A DNA stretch of 64,000 bases from Bacteriovorax sp. MedPE-SWde (GTDB taxonomy: Bacteria > Bdellovibrionota > Bacteriovoracia > Bacteriovoracales > Bacteriovoracaceae). Both the position numbers and the translations under genes were made by a program. Within the stretch, counting starts at the first letter, position 1. Every line of letters begins with the position of its first letter. A model generated the notes under the pieces. It made no database searches. It saw nothing but the letters and a program-made list of their open reading frames with translations, and had not been told where the DNA came from. This document shows positions 27,692 to 37,228 of the stretch, piece after piece. Where the stretch lies: NCBI GenBank assembly GCA_001874305.1, contig MPCU01000002.1:1-64000 (forward strand), given 5' to 3'.

Positions 27692-28600
27692 TTATGCCTT
27701 TCTTCCTTCTCTAGCATTGAAATACTTTGAAGGACTATTTTTCTTTAAATGGTTTAAAATATAACTTGATGCTTTATGAAGCTTGTCCTGATCAACACCT
27801 GTGTTTACACCAATTTTATGAAATAGGTTAACAATATCATCTGTAGCAACATTTCCTGTAGCGCCTTTAGCATAAGGACACCCACCAAGGCCTGCAGCAG
27901 AAGAATCAAACACACGAATCCCCTCTTCATATGAAGCATAGATATTAGCAAGTGCCATACCTTCAGTATCATGAAAGTGCATGGCCATTTTGCTTAAATC
28001 AAAATTCTTTTTTATTTCTAGAATCAATGACCTTACTTGCTCAGGATTTGCTACACCAATAGTGTCGCCCAAAGAAACTTCGTAAACACCAAGCTTTAAG
28101 AGTTTATCAATAGTCTTAATAACTTGCTCTTTCTTAACAATTCCTTCATATGGGCAACCAAAAACCGTTGAGAGATACCCTCTAATATCAAGAGATACTT
28201 CACGGGCCTTATCAGAAACAAGTGATAGTCGTTGAAAAGATTCATCAACTGTCGCATTAATATTCTTGATGTTAAATGTATTAGAGGTTGCGGTAAATAT
28301 GGCAATCTCTGAAACATTTAATTTCATTGCTGTTTCAAGTCCCTTTAAGTTAGGAACCAGACAAGGTGTTCTTAAGTTACTTAGATCAATATTGTCTACA
28401 ACCATATTGTACAAGTCAGAAGCATCCTTCATTTGTGGTATTTTATCTGGTCTAACAAAGCTCGTAATCTCAATTACGTTAAGACCAGCATCATGAAGAA
28501 GCTTAATAAATTCAAACTTTACATCTGTATCTACAATAGATGATTCATTTTGAAGTCCATCACGGGGACCAACCTCAACGAGTGTTACTTTATTATCCAT
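27692..28600 (-). CDS. liuE: Hydroxymethylglutaryl-CoA lyase
   Basis: Cleaves 3-hydroxy-3-methylglutaryl-CoA to acetoacetate and acetyl-CoA, the last step of leucine catabolism. 302 residues, normal for the family. VEVGPRDGLQNE starts the TIM barrel with its metal and substrate residues, SFVRPDKIPQM follows, then DTIGVANP, HFHDTEGMALAN (metal-binding His) and the signature GLGGCPYAKGATGN with the catalytic Cys. The start overlaps the stop of the biotin-carrier gene (TAATG) and the stop is 1 nt before the next ATG, indicating translational coupling. Confidence 0.95.
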   Translation of the reverse strand: MDNKVTLVEVGPRDGLQNESSIVDTDVKFEFIKLLHDAGLNVIEITSFVRPDKIPQMKDASDLYNMVVDNIDLSNLRTPCLVPNLKGLETAMKLNVSEIAIFTATSNTFNIKNINATVDESFQRLSLVSDKAREVSLDIRGYLSTVFGCPYEGIVKKEQVIKTIDKLLKLGVYEVSLGDTIGVANPEQVRSLILEIKKNFDLSKMAMHFHDTEGMALANIYASYEEGIRVFDSSAAGLGGCPYAKGATGNVATDDIVNLFHKIGVNTGVDQDKLHKASSYILNHLKKNSPSKYFNAREGRKA

Positions 28601-29085
28601 TATTCAGCCACTTCATATTCAAATAGTTCTTTAGAGCCTTCTACTAACTGTCCTTCTTTAACAAGAAAGTTAGTTAGAACACCATCAACAGATGCCTTTA
28701 TAGTGTGTTCCATTTTCATGGCCTCCATAATAATGAGAGGATCACCAATCTTGAACTCTGCTCCAACATCTAAACAAACTTTAAGTATTTTACCTGGCAT
28801 AGGTGAAAGCATATCACCACTAACAGAATCTGATCCTGATGCGCGAGATAGTGTCCATGCTTCAAGATCAACATTATGGCCATCAACAGTAACTATCTTA
28901 TCAGAAACAACACATGTTCTATCTTCTCCATTTGAGTGATATCTATTTCGACCAGTAAGCTCGACTTTGTGACGTTTTCCATTTAATTCAAAATGAACAA
29001 TGTTTTCAGAAATAGAGATGACAGAAACAACAAAGTCATCTTCACCATGCATATATATTCTTTCCATCGATGTACCCTTATACAT
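28600..29085 (-). CDS. Biotin carrier subunit of methylcrotonyl-CoA carboxylase (separate cistron)
   Basis: 161 residues, with the biotinyl motif EAMKMEH and biotinylated Lys124 in a C-terminal biotinyl-lipoyl domain; an N-terminal region (about 7-85) resembles the BT (biotin carboxylase/carboxyltransferase linker) part of acyl-CoA carboxylase alpha subunits. In most bacteria this region is continuous with the biotin carboxylase in one protein of about 660 residues. Here the ATG lies within ATGTATAA, overlapping the carboxylase stop by 8 nt, so the alpha chain is made as two coupled proteins. It carries the carboxyl group from the biotin carboxylase to the beta subunit. Confidence 0.9.
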   Translation of the reverse strand: MYKGTSMERIYMHGEDDFVVSVISISENIVHFELNGKRHKVELTGRNRYHSNGEDRTCVVSDKIVTVDGHNVDLEAWTLSRASGSDSVSGDMLSPMPGKILKVCLDVGAEFKIGDPLIIMEAMKMEHTIKASVDGVLTNFLVKEGQLVEGSKELFEYEVAE

Positions 29086-30550
29086 TTCTAAACCCTGCCA
29101 ATTTTTCCCAAGACTTATTACTTGAAAGATTATTCAATAGTTTCTCATCATTTAACAACGCTGCTCCAACTGCAAAAGCTACGTCTCTGTCTGTATTCTC
29201 AGAAGGTTTCAGATCTTCTTCGTATGTTTTTACAAAGTGAGTGTATGTATCACCTGAAATAAACTTTGGATGTTTTAAAATTCGAAGTAAATAACTCCTA
29301 TTAGTATTTAAACCAAAGAAAGGCAATTCGTGGAGACCTTTAGATATCTTATCAATACAACTATTTCTGTCAGTAGAATGACTTATTACTTTTGCAATCA
29401 TAGGATCAAAATTAACAGTAATCTCATTACCATTTTCATATCCCATATCAAGTCTAATAGACTGATCAACATCGCCAATATTTTCTAATATACCAACAGA
29501 GGGCATGAAGTTATTATCTGGATCTTCTGCATAGATTCTTAATTCTATCGCATGACCCCTCTGTTTTATGTCTTCTTGTTTAAATTCAAATTTTTCATTT
29601 GAAGCTGCTAAAAGTTGTAACTCGACTAGGTCATATCCTGTAACAAGCTCGGTAACTGGATGCTCTACCTGTAATCTTGTATTCATCTCAAGAAAATAGA
29701 ATTTATCACCATCAAGAATATATTCAACGGTACCCGCTCCAGAGTAATTGATGGCCTCAGAGATCTTCACTGATGTTTTAGTCATCTTCTCTCTTAAGTC
29801 TTTATCAAGTGCCATAGAAGGTGTTTCTTCAACAACTTTCTGGTGACGTCTTTGAATAGAGCACTCTCTTTCAAAGAAGTGAAAGTGGTTTCCATGGTTA
29901 TCCGACATAACCTGAACTTCAATATGTCTTGGACTTTCAATAAACTTTTCTATTAAAACAATATCAGAGCCAAATGATGAAAGCGCTTCTCTCTTACAAG
30001 AATTAAGTTCAGCATCAAAGGAGTTCGTGTCATAGACAACTCTCATCCCCTTTCCACCACCACCAGCAGAAGCTTTAATAAGAACAGGATATCCCATCTT
30101 ATCGGCCTCTGACTTTAAAAATGCAGGTTCCTGATTTTCTCCATGATATCCAGGGATAACAGGAATATCGATCTCAATCATTTTTTCTTTAGATCCTTTC
30201 TTGTCTCCCATAAGATTAATAATCTCAGGAGTAGGACCAATGAAGACGATACCAGCATCTGTTACTTTCTTAGAAAACTCTGCATTCTCAGACAGGAATC
30301 CATAACCAGGATGTATTGCATCACAATTATACTCCTTAGCAAGAGATATTATCTTATCCATATTGAGATATGTTTCACTAAGAAGGGAGCCCTCTAAAAA
30401 TATGGATTGGTCTGCTTCAAATCTCTGTGGCAGCTGAGTCTCTTCAGACGTATATAGTGACACTGTTGAAATTCCAAACTTCTTACATGTCTTCATTACA
30501 CGAAGAGCTATCTCCGCTCTATTAGCGATTAGTACTTTCTTAATTTTCAC
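29078..30550 (-). CDS. liuD: Biotin carboxylase subunit of methylcrotonyl-CoA carboxylase
   Basis: 490 residues from a GTG directly after the liuC stop. Motifs in order: KVLIANRAEIALRV at the start, the HPGYGFLSEN region near 81-90, the ATP-grasp Gly-rich loop KASAGGGGKGMR near 160, the core EMNTRLQVEHPVTE near 290, and a C-terminal KLAGFRNV that marks the usual border with the BT domain in one-chain enzymes. It carboxylates the biotin of the separate carrier encoded next, using ATP and bicarbonate. The pathway is 3-methylcrotonyl-CoA to 3-methylglutaconyl-CoA. Operon context favours leucine over propionyl- or acetyl-CoA carboxylation. Confidence 0.92.
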   Translation of the reverse strand: MKIKKVLIANRAEIALRVMKTCKKFGISTVSLYTSEETQLPQRFEADQSIFLEGSLLSETYLNMDKIISLAKEYNCDAIHPGYGFLSENAEFSKKVTDAGIVFIGPTPEIINLMGDKKGSKEKMIEIDIPVIPGYHGENQEPAFLKSEADKMGYPVLIKASAGGGGKGMRVVYDTNSFDAELNSCKREALSSFGSDIVLIEKFIESPRHIEVQVMSDNHGNHFHFFERECSIQRRHQKVVEETPSMALDKDLREKMTKTSVKISEAINYSGAGTVEYILDGDKFYFLEMNTRLQVEHPVTELVTGYDLVELQLLAASNEKFEFKQEDIKQRGHAIELRIYAEDPDNNFMPSVGILENIGDVDQSIRLDMGYENGNEITVNFDPMIAKVISHSTDRNSCIDKISKGLHELPFFGLNTNRSYLLRILKHPKFISGDTYTHFVKTYEEDLKPSENTDRDVAFAVGAALLNDEKLLNNLSSNKSWEKLAGFRNV

Positions 30551-31342
30551 TTAACTCTCCATCCAATTAGGTTTTCTCTTTTCTAGAAGAGCATTCATAC
30601 CTTCTTGACCTTCATCAGAAGTTCTCATCTTAGCAATCGTTTCACATGTAAAAGTCTTAACCTTCTCTTTGTCAGTCGATCTATCATCGACTCCAAAAAT
30701 TAGCTTCTTTGCCATTCTCTGCGCCTGTGGTCCGGCCTTTAAAAACTTCTCAATTATATCATTAGTATCTCTTTCAAAGTACCTACCTAAAGAAATATGG
30801 TGTGCAAGACCAATCGCAACTGCTTTTTCTGCATCAAACCTCTCACCAGTCAGGAACAGGGAGCGAGCATTTGAATGTCCAATCTTGTTCATAACATATG
30901 GAGAAATCACAGCAGGAACTAAGCCAAGCATAACTTCAGTGAAACCAAGTTTAGCATTTTCGTGAACAATGACATGATCGCAGATTGCGACTAATCCACT
31001 TCCTCCGCCAAGGGCCGCACCATTAATTTTTCCAATAATTGGCTTACTAAAGCTATTCATCGCTTCAAACATATTTGCCAACTTCATAGAATCTTCAAAA
31101 TTCTCTTCTTTTGTGTAGTCAACCATTGCCTTCATCCAGTTTAAATCTGCGCCAGCGCAAAAGGACTTTCCAGCACCTGTAAGAACAACTAAGCGTGTTG
31201 TTTCTTCATTTTCTAGACTTAAGAACTCTTTAGTTAGACTATCAATAAGTTCGTCATTGAAGGCATTATGTATCTCAGGCCTATTTAGAGTTATTGTTGT
31301 AACTCCTCTTTGGTCAGTTTCTTTAAGATAGAGTGTCGTCAT
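30551..31342 (-). CDS. liuC: Enoyl-CoA hydratase family, probable methylglutaconyl-CoA hydratase
   Basis: 263-residue crotonase-fold enzyme. It shows NRPEIHNAFNDEL near 20-32, the CoA/oxyanion motif GKSFCAGADLNWM near 57-69, GAALGGGSGLVAICD near 104-118 and the C-terminal EKRKPNW typical of the liu/paa type. In this pathway it hydrates 3-methylglutaconyl-CoA to 3-hydroxy-3-methylglutaryl-CoA. It lies between the beta and alpha carboxylase genes, the usual liuB-liuC-liuD order, with a 9-nt gap upstream and direct abutment downstream. The name rests mainly on this context. Confidence 0.88.
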   Translation of the reverse strand: MTTLYLKETDQRGVTTITLNRPEIHNAFNDELIDSLTKEFLSLENEETTRLVVLTGAGKSFCAGADLNWMKAMVDYTKEENFEDSMKLANMFEAMNSFSKPIIGKINGAALGGGSGLVAICDHVIVHENAKLGFTEVMLGLVPAVISPYVMNKIGHSNARSLFLTGERFDAEKAVAIGLAHHISLGRYFERDTNDIIEKFLKAGPQAQRMAKKLIFGVDDRSTDKEKVKTFTCETIAKMRTSDEGQEGMNALLEKRKPNWMES

Positions 31343-31351
31343 TATATAATC

Positions 31352-32974
31352 CTACATTCTAAAGACACCAAATTTGGTATCTTCAATTTTCTTATTTAAG
31401 CTTGCTTCTAAAGCGAGACCTAGAACATCGCGAGTATGTTCAGGCTCAATTATACCGTCATCCCACAGTCTTGCTGTCGAATAATACGCACTACCTTCAG
31501 TTTCATATTTATCAAGGATTGGTTGCTTGAACTCGGCCTCTTCACTAGCAGACATCTGCTCTTTACCTTTTGCTTTAAGTGCATCTTGCTTAACTGTAGC
31601 AAGAACTCCAGCAGCTTGTTCACCACCCATTACAGAGATACGAGCATTTGGCCACATCCACAAGAAACGTGGGGAGTATGCTCTTCCACACATACCATAG
31701 TTGCCTGCTCCAAATGACCCACCGATAATAACTGTAAATTTAGGCACATCAACAGTAGAAACGGCCATCACCATTTTTGCTCCATGCTTCGCTATACCTT
31801 CTGACTCATACTGTTTACCAACCATGAAACCAGTAATATTTTGAAGGAAGACAAGAGGAATTTTCCTTTGTCCACAAAGTTGGATAAAGTGAGACCCTTT
31901 TACAGCACTCTCGCTAAAAAGGATTCCATTGTTGGCGACTATACCGACTTTATTTCCATGTATATTAGCGAAGCCACATACAAGAGTAGGGCCATAGTTT
32001 TCTTTAAACTCATGAAACTTTGAACCATCTACTAAACGAGAAATAATATCTCTGACATCAAATGGTTTACGTGTATCAGAAGATAGTATTCCGTAAATGT
32101 CTTCCATCGAGTATTTAGGTTTTTCAACTTCTTCTATTTTCTTATCACCAGAAAGTTCTCCTTCTGATTGGTAATTGAGGTTCTCAACAATATTACGAGT
32201 AATCGCTAAAGCATCCATTTCGTCTTCAGCAAAATGGTCAGCAACACCTGATTCATGAGTGTGAACATGTGCTCCCCCAAGTTCCTCAGCTGTAACTTCT
32301 TCTCCAGTTGCTGCCTTAACTAATGGAGGACCTCCTAAGAAAATTGTACCATTCCCCTTAACAATTACAGATTCATCTGCCATCGCCGGAACGTATGCTC
32401 CACCAGCGGTACAAGAACCAAGAACGACAGCAATTTGTGGGATTCCCATTGCAGACATCTGCGCCTGATTGTAAAAAATCCTTCCAAAATGTTCCTTATC
32501 AGGAAAAACTTCATCTTGTTTAGGAAGAAAAGCACCACCAGAATCGACAAGGTAGATACACGGAAGACGGTTTTCTTTAGCTATCTCTTGTGCTCTTAAA
32601 TGCTTTTTAACTGTCATTGGGAAATATGTCCCACCTTTAACTGTTGCATCATTAGCGACAAACATGCATTCAATTCCATGTACCCTTCCGATACCACAAA
32701 CAATTCCAGCACTTGGAATATCCATTCCATACATTTCTGTTGCAGCAAGAGAGCTCAACTCAAGAAAAGGAGAACCTTCATCAAGTATCTTATCTACACG
32801 TTCACGGGCCAGTAATTTACCTCGACTATAATGTCTCTCGACTGAAGATTCACCCCCACCAAGTTTTACATTACTTAGCTTTTGTCTTAGCTCATCTCTT
32901 AAGCCTTTATGGTGAGACATATTTATATTATAGGCCTCTGAAGATTTATCAATTTTAGACTCGATTACGTCCAT
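31352..32974 (-). CDS. liuB: Methylcrotonyl-CoA carboxylase beta (carboxyltransferase) subunit
   Basis: Transfers the carboxyl group from carboxybiotin to 3-methylcrotonyl-CoA. 540 residues, the family norm. N-terminal [18 protein letters not shown] (about 48-65), [20 protein letters not shown] near 108, the [15 protein letters not shown] signature near 144, and the C-terminal carboxyltransferase region with [20 protein letters not shown] and [25 protein letters not shown] and the C-terminal motif separate MCC beta from the propionyl-CoA enzyme. It is the first gene of the operon; its leader contains an inverted repeat whose downstream arm includes the Shine-Dalgarno sequence. Confidence 0.95.
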   Translation of the reverse strand: MDVIESKIDKSSEAYNINMSHHKGLRDELRQKLSNVKLGGGESSVERHYSRGKLLARERVDKILDEGSPFLELSSLAATEMYGMDIPSAGIVCGIGRVHGIECMFVANDATVKGGTYFPMTVKKHLRAQEIAKENRLPCIYLVDSGGAFLPKQDEVFPDKEHFGRIFYNQAQMSAMGIPQIAVVLGSCTAGGAYVPAMADESVIVKGNGTIFLGGPPLVKAATGEEVTAEELGGAHVHTHESGVADHFAEDEMDALAITRNIVENLNYQSEGELSGDKKIEEVEKPKYSMEDIYGILSSDTRKPFDVRDIISRLVDGSKFHEFKENYGPTLVCGFANIHGNKVGIVANNGILFSESAVKGSHFIQLCGQRKIPLVFLQNITGFMVGKQYESEGIAKHGAKMVMAVSTVDVPKFTVIIGGSFGAGNYGMCGRAYSPRFLWMWPNARISVMGGEQAAGVLATVKQDALKAKGKEQMSASEEAEFKQPILDKYETEGSAYYSTARLWDDGIIEPEHTRDVLGLALEASLNKKIEDTKFGVFRM

Positions 32975-32980
32975 TAGTAT

Positions 32981-33009
32981 TCCTTGAAATATGTATAAAT
33001 ATTCAAGGA
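32981..33009 (-). promoter_or_regulatory. Inverted repeat enclosing the liuB ribosome-binding site
   Basis: On the minus strand TCCTTGAA, 13 nt, TTCAAGGA, then ATACTA and the liuB ATG. The second arm contains the Shine-Dalgarno AAGGA, so in RNA the first arm (UCCUU, like the 16S rRNA 3' end) could pair with and hide it. A DNA operator for a repressor is the alternative. Confidence 0.55.
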
Positions 33010-33096
33010 TTTTACTAGGTTAGCTTATAAATTGACAAGGATACCTGGGTCAACACTAACAGAATTACCAAGACTTACGGCAACGCAACATAAGTT

Positions 33097-34050
33097 TTAT
33101 GATTGAGAACAAACAAATTTAACCTTATTTGCAAACTCTCCATAGAATTTTCGCTTAGATTTAAGCTCTAGTTGATAGAGATGTTCTAACATTATTGCTA
33201 GTGAGTTAGCTTTCTTTGATTTTAAATTATCCACAAATGGATCAAACTTCTTCTTCATTCTTAGTCTTTGATAACTTAATTCACCCATAGCAAAAGTAAG
33301 AACTGGATATATCAAATCTTTTTCGCATGACTCAAATATAGTTTTTTCAAAGTTCTGTTTTTGCGTTGGTGAAATAGAAGTGAATAGTGAAGATATCATT
33401 TGATCTAAAATAAATCGTGAGTTGATAACTTCACTAAGATTACTTTGAGGGTGAATTTTTATGAAAACAATATTTTGTATTACTTCAACTTTAGGACTTT
33501 TACCTTTTGGCCACCACAAAAAGAAAACTTTTGTTTTATAAGTTTTCTTTAGACCAAAGTATTTAAAACCATTTTCATAGGCTTTAAAGACTTTATTCTT
33601 TTTTAGTGATTTATCAAGTTGTGATACCTTTCCTCTAAATTCGATCGATTCACTTAAAAGTTTGGAAGCATTATTTTTAAAATGTCTAAATACAGAGACG
33701 ACCTTCTTCAGTTCATTCTTTTTAATAACTTTCTTTAAGTTCTTCATAGCTTCATCAATACTCTTCGCACGATAAAAGGATATGGAAAACCTATCAAATT
33801 CTGAATTGGACTTTTTAAATTTATTTCGAATTTCAAAGAAATTATTTAAATGATTTTTATCTTCTAGAGATAGCTTATTTGAGAGAATCCAATTCTTACT
33901 TAGTTCATTCTTCTTTCCAGAATTAAAGTCAGAAAGTGAATCAACGATAGAAAAATAGTCTGCGGCCGAAGAGTATTTAAGATACCCTTTGGCCGACACA
34001 GACATTGAAAATATAAAAGAAATTATAATTGCTATGCTTTTTTTATTCAT
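33097..34050 (-). CDS. Exported protein, function unknown
   Basis: 317 residues with a signal peptide (about 1-20, ending Ser-Val-Ser-Ala). The mature part is very Lys-rich and mostly alpha-helical, with FFLWWPKGKSPKVEVIQNIVFIKIHP in the middle and a single Cys pair (about residues 246 and 314). No catalytic motif that I recognise. The ATG overlaps the stop of the 974-residue protein gene by one base (TAATG), so the two proteins are likely made together and may act together. Confidence 0.75.
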   Translation of the reverse strand: MNKKSIAIIISFIFSMSVSAKGYLKYSSAADYFSIVDSLSDFNSGKKNELSKNWILSNKLSLEDKNHLNNFFEIRNKFKKSNSEFDRFSISFYRAKSIDEAMKNLKKVIKKNELKKVVSVFRHFKNNASKLLSESIEFRGKVSQLDKSLKKNKVFKAYENGFKYFGLKKTYKTKVFFLWWPKGKSPKVEVIQNIVFIKIHPQSNLSEVINSRFILDQMISSLFTSISPTQKQNFEKTIFESCEKDLIYPVLTFAMGELSYQRLRMKKKFDPFVDNLKSKKANSLAIMLEHLYQLELKSKRKFYGEFANKVKFVCSQS

Positions 34051-36974
34051 TATTGCTTTTCGTTGCTAAGTGCTTCTTTAGTTAAGTTCATCATATCTTT
34101 ATAACCGTACTTACTATCTTCAGGTGTCTCTTTTTCAGTAATTCCAATTGAGGCCGGAGCTCTTTCTTTTTTATCTTCACCTAAATCTCCAAGCTCAGAA
34201 TCAGTTAATTTCTGTCCAACAATCTCAGTTATAAAGACAACTTCTCCACCCTCTTCAATAATTTTCCCATTATCGTCAAGTTGCGGAATAATTCTATACA
34301 CGGCACCGTTCACATTTGCATAGATAACTCTGTCTCCAGCATTAAAAGCATTTTTTACGCGATCACCAATACTAGGGTCTTTAAGACTGTTTAATGTTAA
34401 CACTGTCCCCGTTTCACCCTGTTGCGATTCTTGATGAAGCCTATAAAGAGCATCATCTGAAGAACTTCCTTGTGGTCCAATTGCTAAACCATTTTTTCCA
34501 AAAGACGAACTTGAGCCAGAGCTACCAACAGAACTAGACTTACTAGGACTACTTGCTCCTGCAGAAGGTGCAGCAGGCAATGGTGCTAAGTCACCTTCAC
34601 TATATGAAGTTTGTGCATCTTGTGCTTTTGTTCCAGCAACTGCGGTTGATTCATTAGATTGAGTTAACTGTTCAACTAGAACCTTTTTATCATTTTGTAG
34701 TTTATTAATAGTACTTGTTGCATTCGCTATGGCCTCATTTAACTTATCCATTTCGTCTTGTTGTTTTTTCTTATCTGCTTCTTCAAGCTTCTTATTCATA
34801 GCATCTAGCTTCTTTTGCATCTCTTCAATTCTTGCATTATAGCTATCAACAAGAGCGTTGCCTTGAGAAGTATCACTATTATCTAAATTAGATGTTATTG
34901 TTGAATCCCCTGAATCTTCTTCAGATGAACTAGAAGCTAGATTTCTAAAGTTTCCTGCATTAGATCGAGAATAATCAGCTATCTTAGTTGTATTAGGCTT
35001 ATATCCAAAACTTGATGAATCAGATAAACCATTTGCACTCTTATACTCTGAATCAGTTGCTTCAACTAACTCTTTCGCTTCCTCTCCACCAAATCCTTCA
35101 CTATTCATTTCATCAGGACTTTCTTCAGCTATTGTATCTCCAAAACCACCAGTGACGAACTCACCAGTCTCTAATGCAGCATGCGTTCCACTTGGTTCGA
35201 AACACTCTAAACATTCAATTGATTTCGTTGTAGGCTGACCTTTTGCAGTTTTGTTGTACCACATATGACAAGCAAGGGCTCCATTCGTTAAGTGCTCACT
35301 AACAAAGTTCTTATAGTTTTTCTCTTTTTGTTTTTGACCTTTATTAATTACAAGTTCATTCGAAATATCAATTAAACTATCCGGTGTTTTGATATGTTTA
35401 GCAAATACTTCCTCGGTAGATAAAGCACAGAGCTTTTCAATATCATTAAATGCTTTTTCACAATACCCATAGTTAACCTCTACAGCATCTTGTTGAAGTG
35501 ACTGAATACTATCTTGAAATTCAGTGAAAGTTGGCTCTTTTCCACCATTTCTCTCTTGAACTTTTTTAAACATTTCTTCGGCCATTGACTCAATTGCATT
35601 CTTTCTAGCAAGTTGATTTCTTGTAACTTCAAAGCTGTCTTTAATATTATAGTCCCATGTACCATAATACTGGAGACCATTACTTCCTAGAGCTCCAGAA
35701 TCAGATTTTTCATTCTGAGCATTCTTTAAATTCTCTTGATAATACTCGTAACTAAATGAGTTAAACTTCTCTCTAAAGAGTGGGTCCTTTACATAAATAT
35801 CTTCTACATCATTTAATAAAGCTTGATAGTTGTGATCTAGTGGATCACCTACTTCCTTTTTCTTTAACATCATACCTAACTTATAAGCACTCATCATACT
35901 CAAGCCACGGTTAGCAATAATCTCGTTACCGTACTTTGAAGAGTTAATAGCGAAATTTTCAATATTGCCTGCCTTCATAAGGTCTGTTACACCTGTACTA
36001 GAAGATGCCATTACACCATTGTTGAAACCAGATATTATCGTACTATCGGTAGTTTTTAGAACATCATCGAAACTCATTTGAGCTATATTAGAAGAGTTCA
36101 TGTATGAATCATTTTTTAAGTTTGTGAACTGTCCTTTTCTATCTTTGTAGTATCTTAAAAATGTCTCTTTCATATCTTTCTTATCAGATTCTGAAAAACA
36201 TTTATTCTTACCGCTATTATTAACATGATCAAAAAGGCTTTGTAGATTCCCAGGTACACAAAGAGGCTTTTTAGACTTCTCTTGTGCCGCGAGAATATTT
36301 GTCTTTGCCTGAGGATTTGAGAGTATTCCAAAAGCAACTTTTTCTGATGTCGCTACATATGAAAAAATAGCATCATTTAGCCTTTTCATCATATATGCTT
36401 TTCTCATCTTATCGACACCATCAATAACCATCTCTTCTTTGGTTTCTTTATCTGCATTTACATATTTATCGTTTAGACCAGTTTTCTTAACCTCATCTTT
36501 AATACAGCCACAGTAATCCGCAGGTACATCTTTCTTTAGAAGACATGTTTGATCGGGAAAATTAGTCGTCAAATAGTCTATCGCTTCATCTTCAACTCTT
36601 TTACGACAATCCTTTTCTCCTTTATGCAAAGAGAGAAAGGATTCTGAACCAGAATTAAAAAGACTTTCTTTATAATAGATATTATTTTTGCTTAACTGTG
36701 GAGCTGTCATACCAAAGTCATAATTAAGTAGAGCAGGTGAAACAGGAGCAGATATATCATCATCCTCTTTAAAATATGAAGCAGCATTTGGCAGAGGATC
36801 GTTATAATCAGTTTCTAGGGAGAATGCTTGCCCTCCCTCATCACTTAGTATCTGACCATAGCTCTGAGAAAAGCTATTGTTAAAAGCATCATTATTAAAA
36901 CCTGATTCATTAGAAAAGGTATTAACTGTAAGTGCTACTGAAACAATAATTGGAAAAATTTTAATTCTTTTCAT
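34050..36974 (-). CDS. Large exported protein with coiled coil and Ser-rich linker, 974 aa
   Basis: Signal peptide 1 to about 20 (ending Val-Asn-Thr-Phe-Ser). Residues 100-620 form a mainly helical Asn/Lys/Glu-rich region with Cys pairs (for example CLLKKDVPADYCGCIK and IECLECFEPSG). A coiled coil spans about 710-775, followed by a Pro/Ala/Ser-rich linker (about 795-830) and a small C-terminal domain with strand-like INGNVY- and VVFITEIVG-type segments. GGAG precedes the ATG by 9 nt. It is followed by an overlapping gene for another exported protein. General layout (signal, Cys pairs, coiled coil) resembles the 1078- and 1632-residue proteins of this window, but I cannot show homology. Role unknown. 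Confidence 0.8.
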   Translation of the reverse strand: MKRIKIFPIIVSVALTVNTFSNESGFNNDAFNNSFSQSYGQILSDEGGQAFSLETDYNDPLPNAASYFKEDDDISAPVSPALLNYDFGMTAPQLSKNNIYYKESLFNSGSESFLSLHKGEKDCRKRVEDEAIDYLTTNFPDQTCLLKKDVPADYCGCIKDEVKKTGLNDKYVNADKETKEEMVIDGVDKMRKAYMMKRLNDAIFSYVATSEKVAFGILSNPQAKTNILAAQEKSKKPLCVPGNLQSLFDHVNNSGKNKCFSESDKKDMKETFLRYYKDRKGQFTNLKNDSYMNSSNIAQMSFDDVLKTTDSTIISGFNNGVMASSSTGVTDLMKAGNIENFAINSSKYGNEIIANRGLSMMSAYKLGMMLKKKEVGDPLDHNYQALLNDVEDIYVKDPLFREKFNSFSYEYYQENLKNAQNEKSDSGALGSNGLQYYGTWDYNIKDSFEVTRNQLARKNAIESMAEEMFKKVQERNGGKEPTFTEFQDSIQSLQQDAVEVNYGYCEKAFNDIEKLCALSTEEVFAKHIKTPDSLIDISNELVINKGQKQKEKNYKNFVSEHLTNGALACHMWYNKTAKGQPTTKSIECLECFEPSGTHAALETGEFVTGGFGDTIAEESPDEMNSEGFGGEEAKELVEATDSEYKSANGLSDSSSFGYKPNTTKIADYSRSNAGNFRNLASSSSEEDSGDSTITSNLDNSDTSQGNALVDSYNARIEEMQKKLDAMNKKLEEADKKKQQDEMDKLNEAIANATSTINKLQNDKKVLVEQLTQSNESTAVAGTKAQDAQTSYSEGDLAPLPAAPSAGASSPSKSSSVGSSGSSSSFGKNGLAIGPQGSSSDDALYRLHQESQQGETGTVLTLNSLKDPSIGDRVKNAFNAGDRVIYANVNGAVYRIIPQLDDNGKIIEEGGEVVFITEIVGQKLTDSELGDLGEDKKERAPASIGITEKETPEDSKYGYKDMMNLTKEALSNEKQ

Positions 36975-37000
36975 AGTACATCTACTCCGTTCTTTAAGTC

Positions 37001-37028
37001 CTTTCGGAATAAAGAGCCAAATACTTGA
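37001..37028 (-). promoter_or_regulatory. Possible FliA promoter for the 974-residue protein operon
   Basis: On the minus strand TCAAGTAT, 12 nt, TCCGAAAG, ending 27 nt before the ATG at 36974. Partial matches (6/8 and 5/8) and spacing one longer than optimal. Confidence 0.35.
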
Positions 37029-37228
37029 GTAATTAAGTCTTTATCAATACTATTTTCACTCGATCCAGGAGATAGACCAATCGATATATAGGTAGAATCA
37101 AATTAAATGCAAGTCGATTGAGCTATACTATTGAAATAACAAAGATGATCATGAAGGAAATCGAGATTTACTAGACAATAAAGGCCATGGTCTTCGCCTT
37201 AAAACTGAGGCAATACAGTGCTAAGTAA

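Noticed and set aside
29078-29085. Frameshift breaking methylcrotonyl-CoA carboxylase alpha
   Set aside because: Both pieces are intact, the second has its own ATG in an ATGTATAA overlap, and the cut is at a domain border; a coupled split is the simpler reading, though resequencing could settle it.
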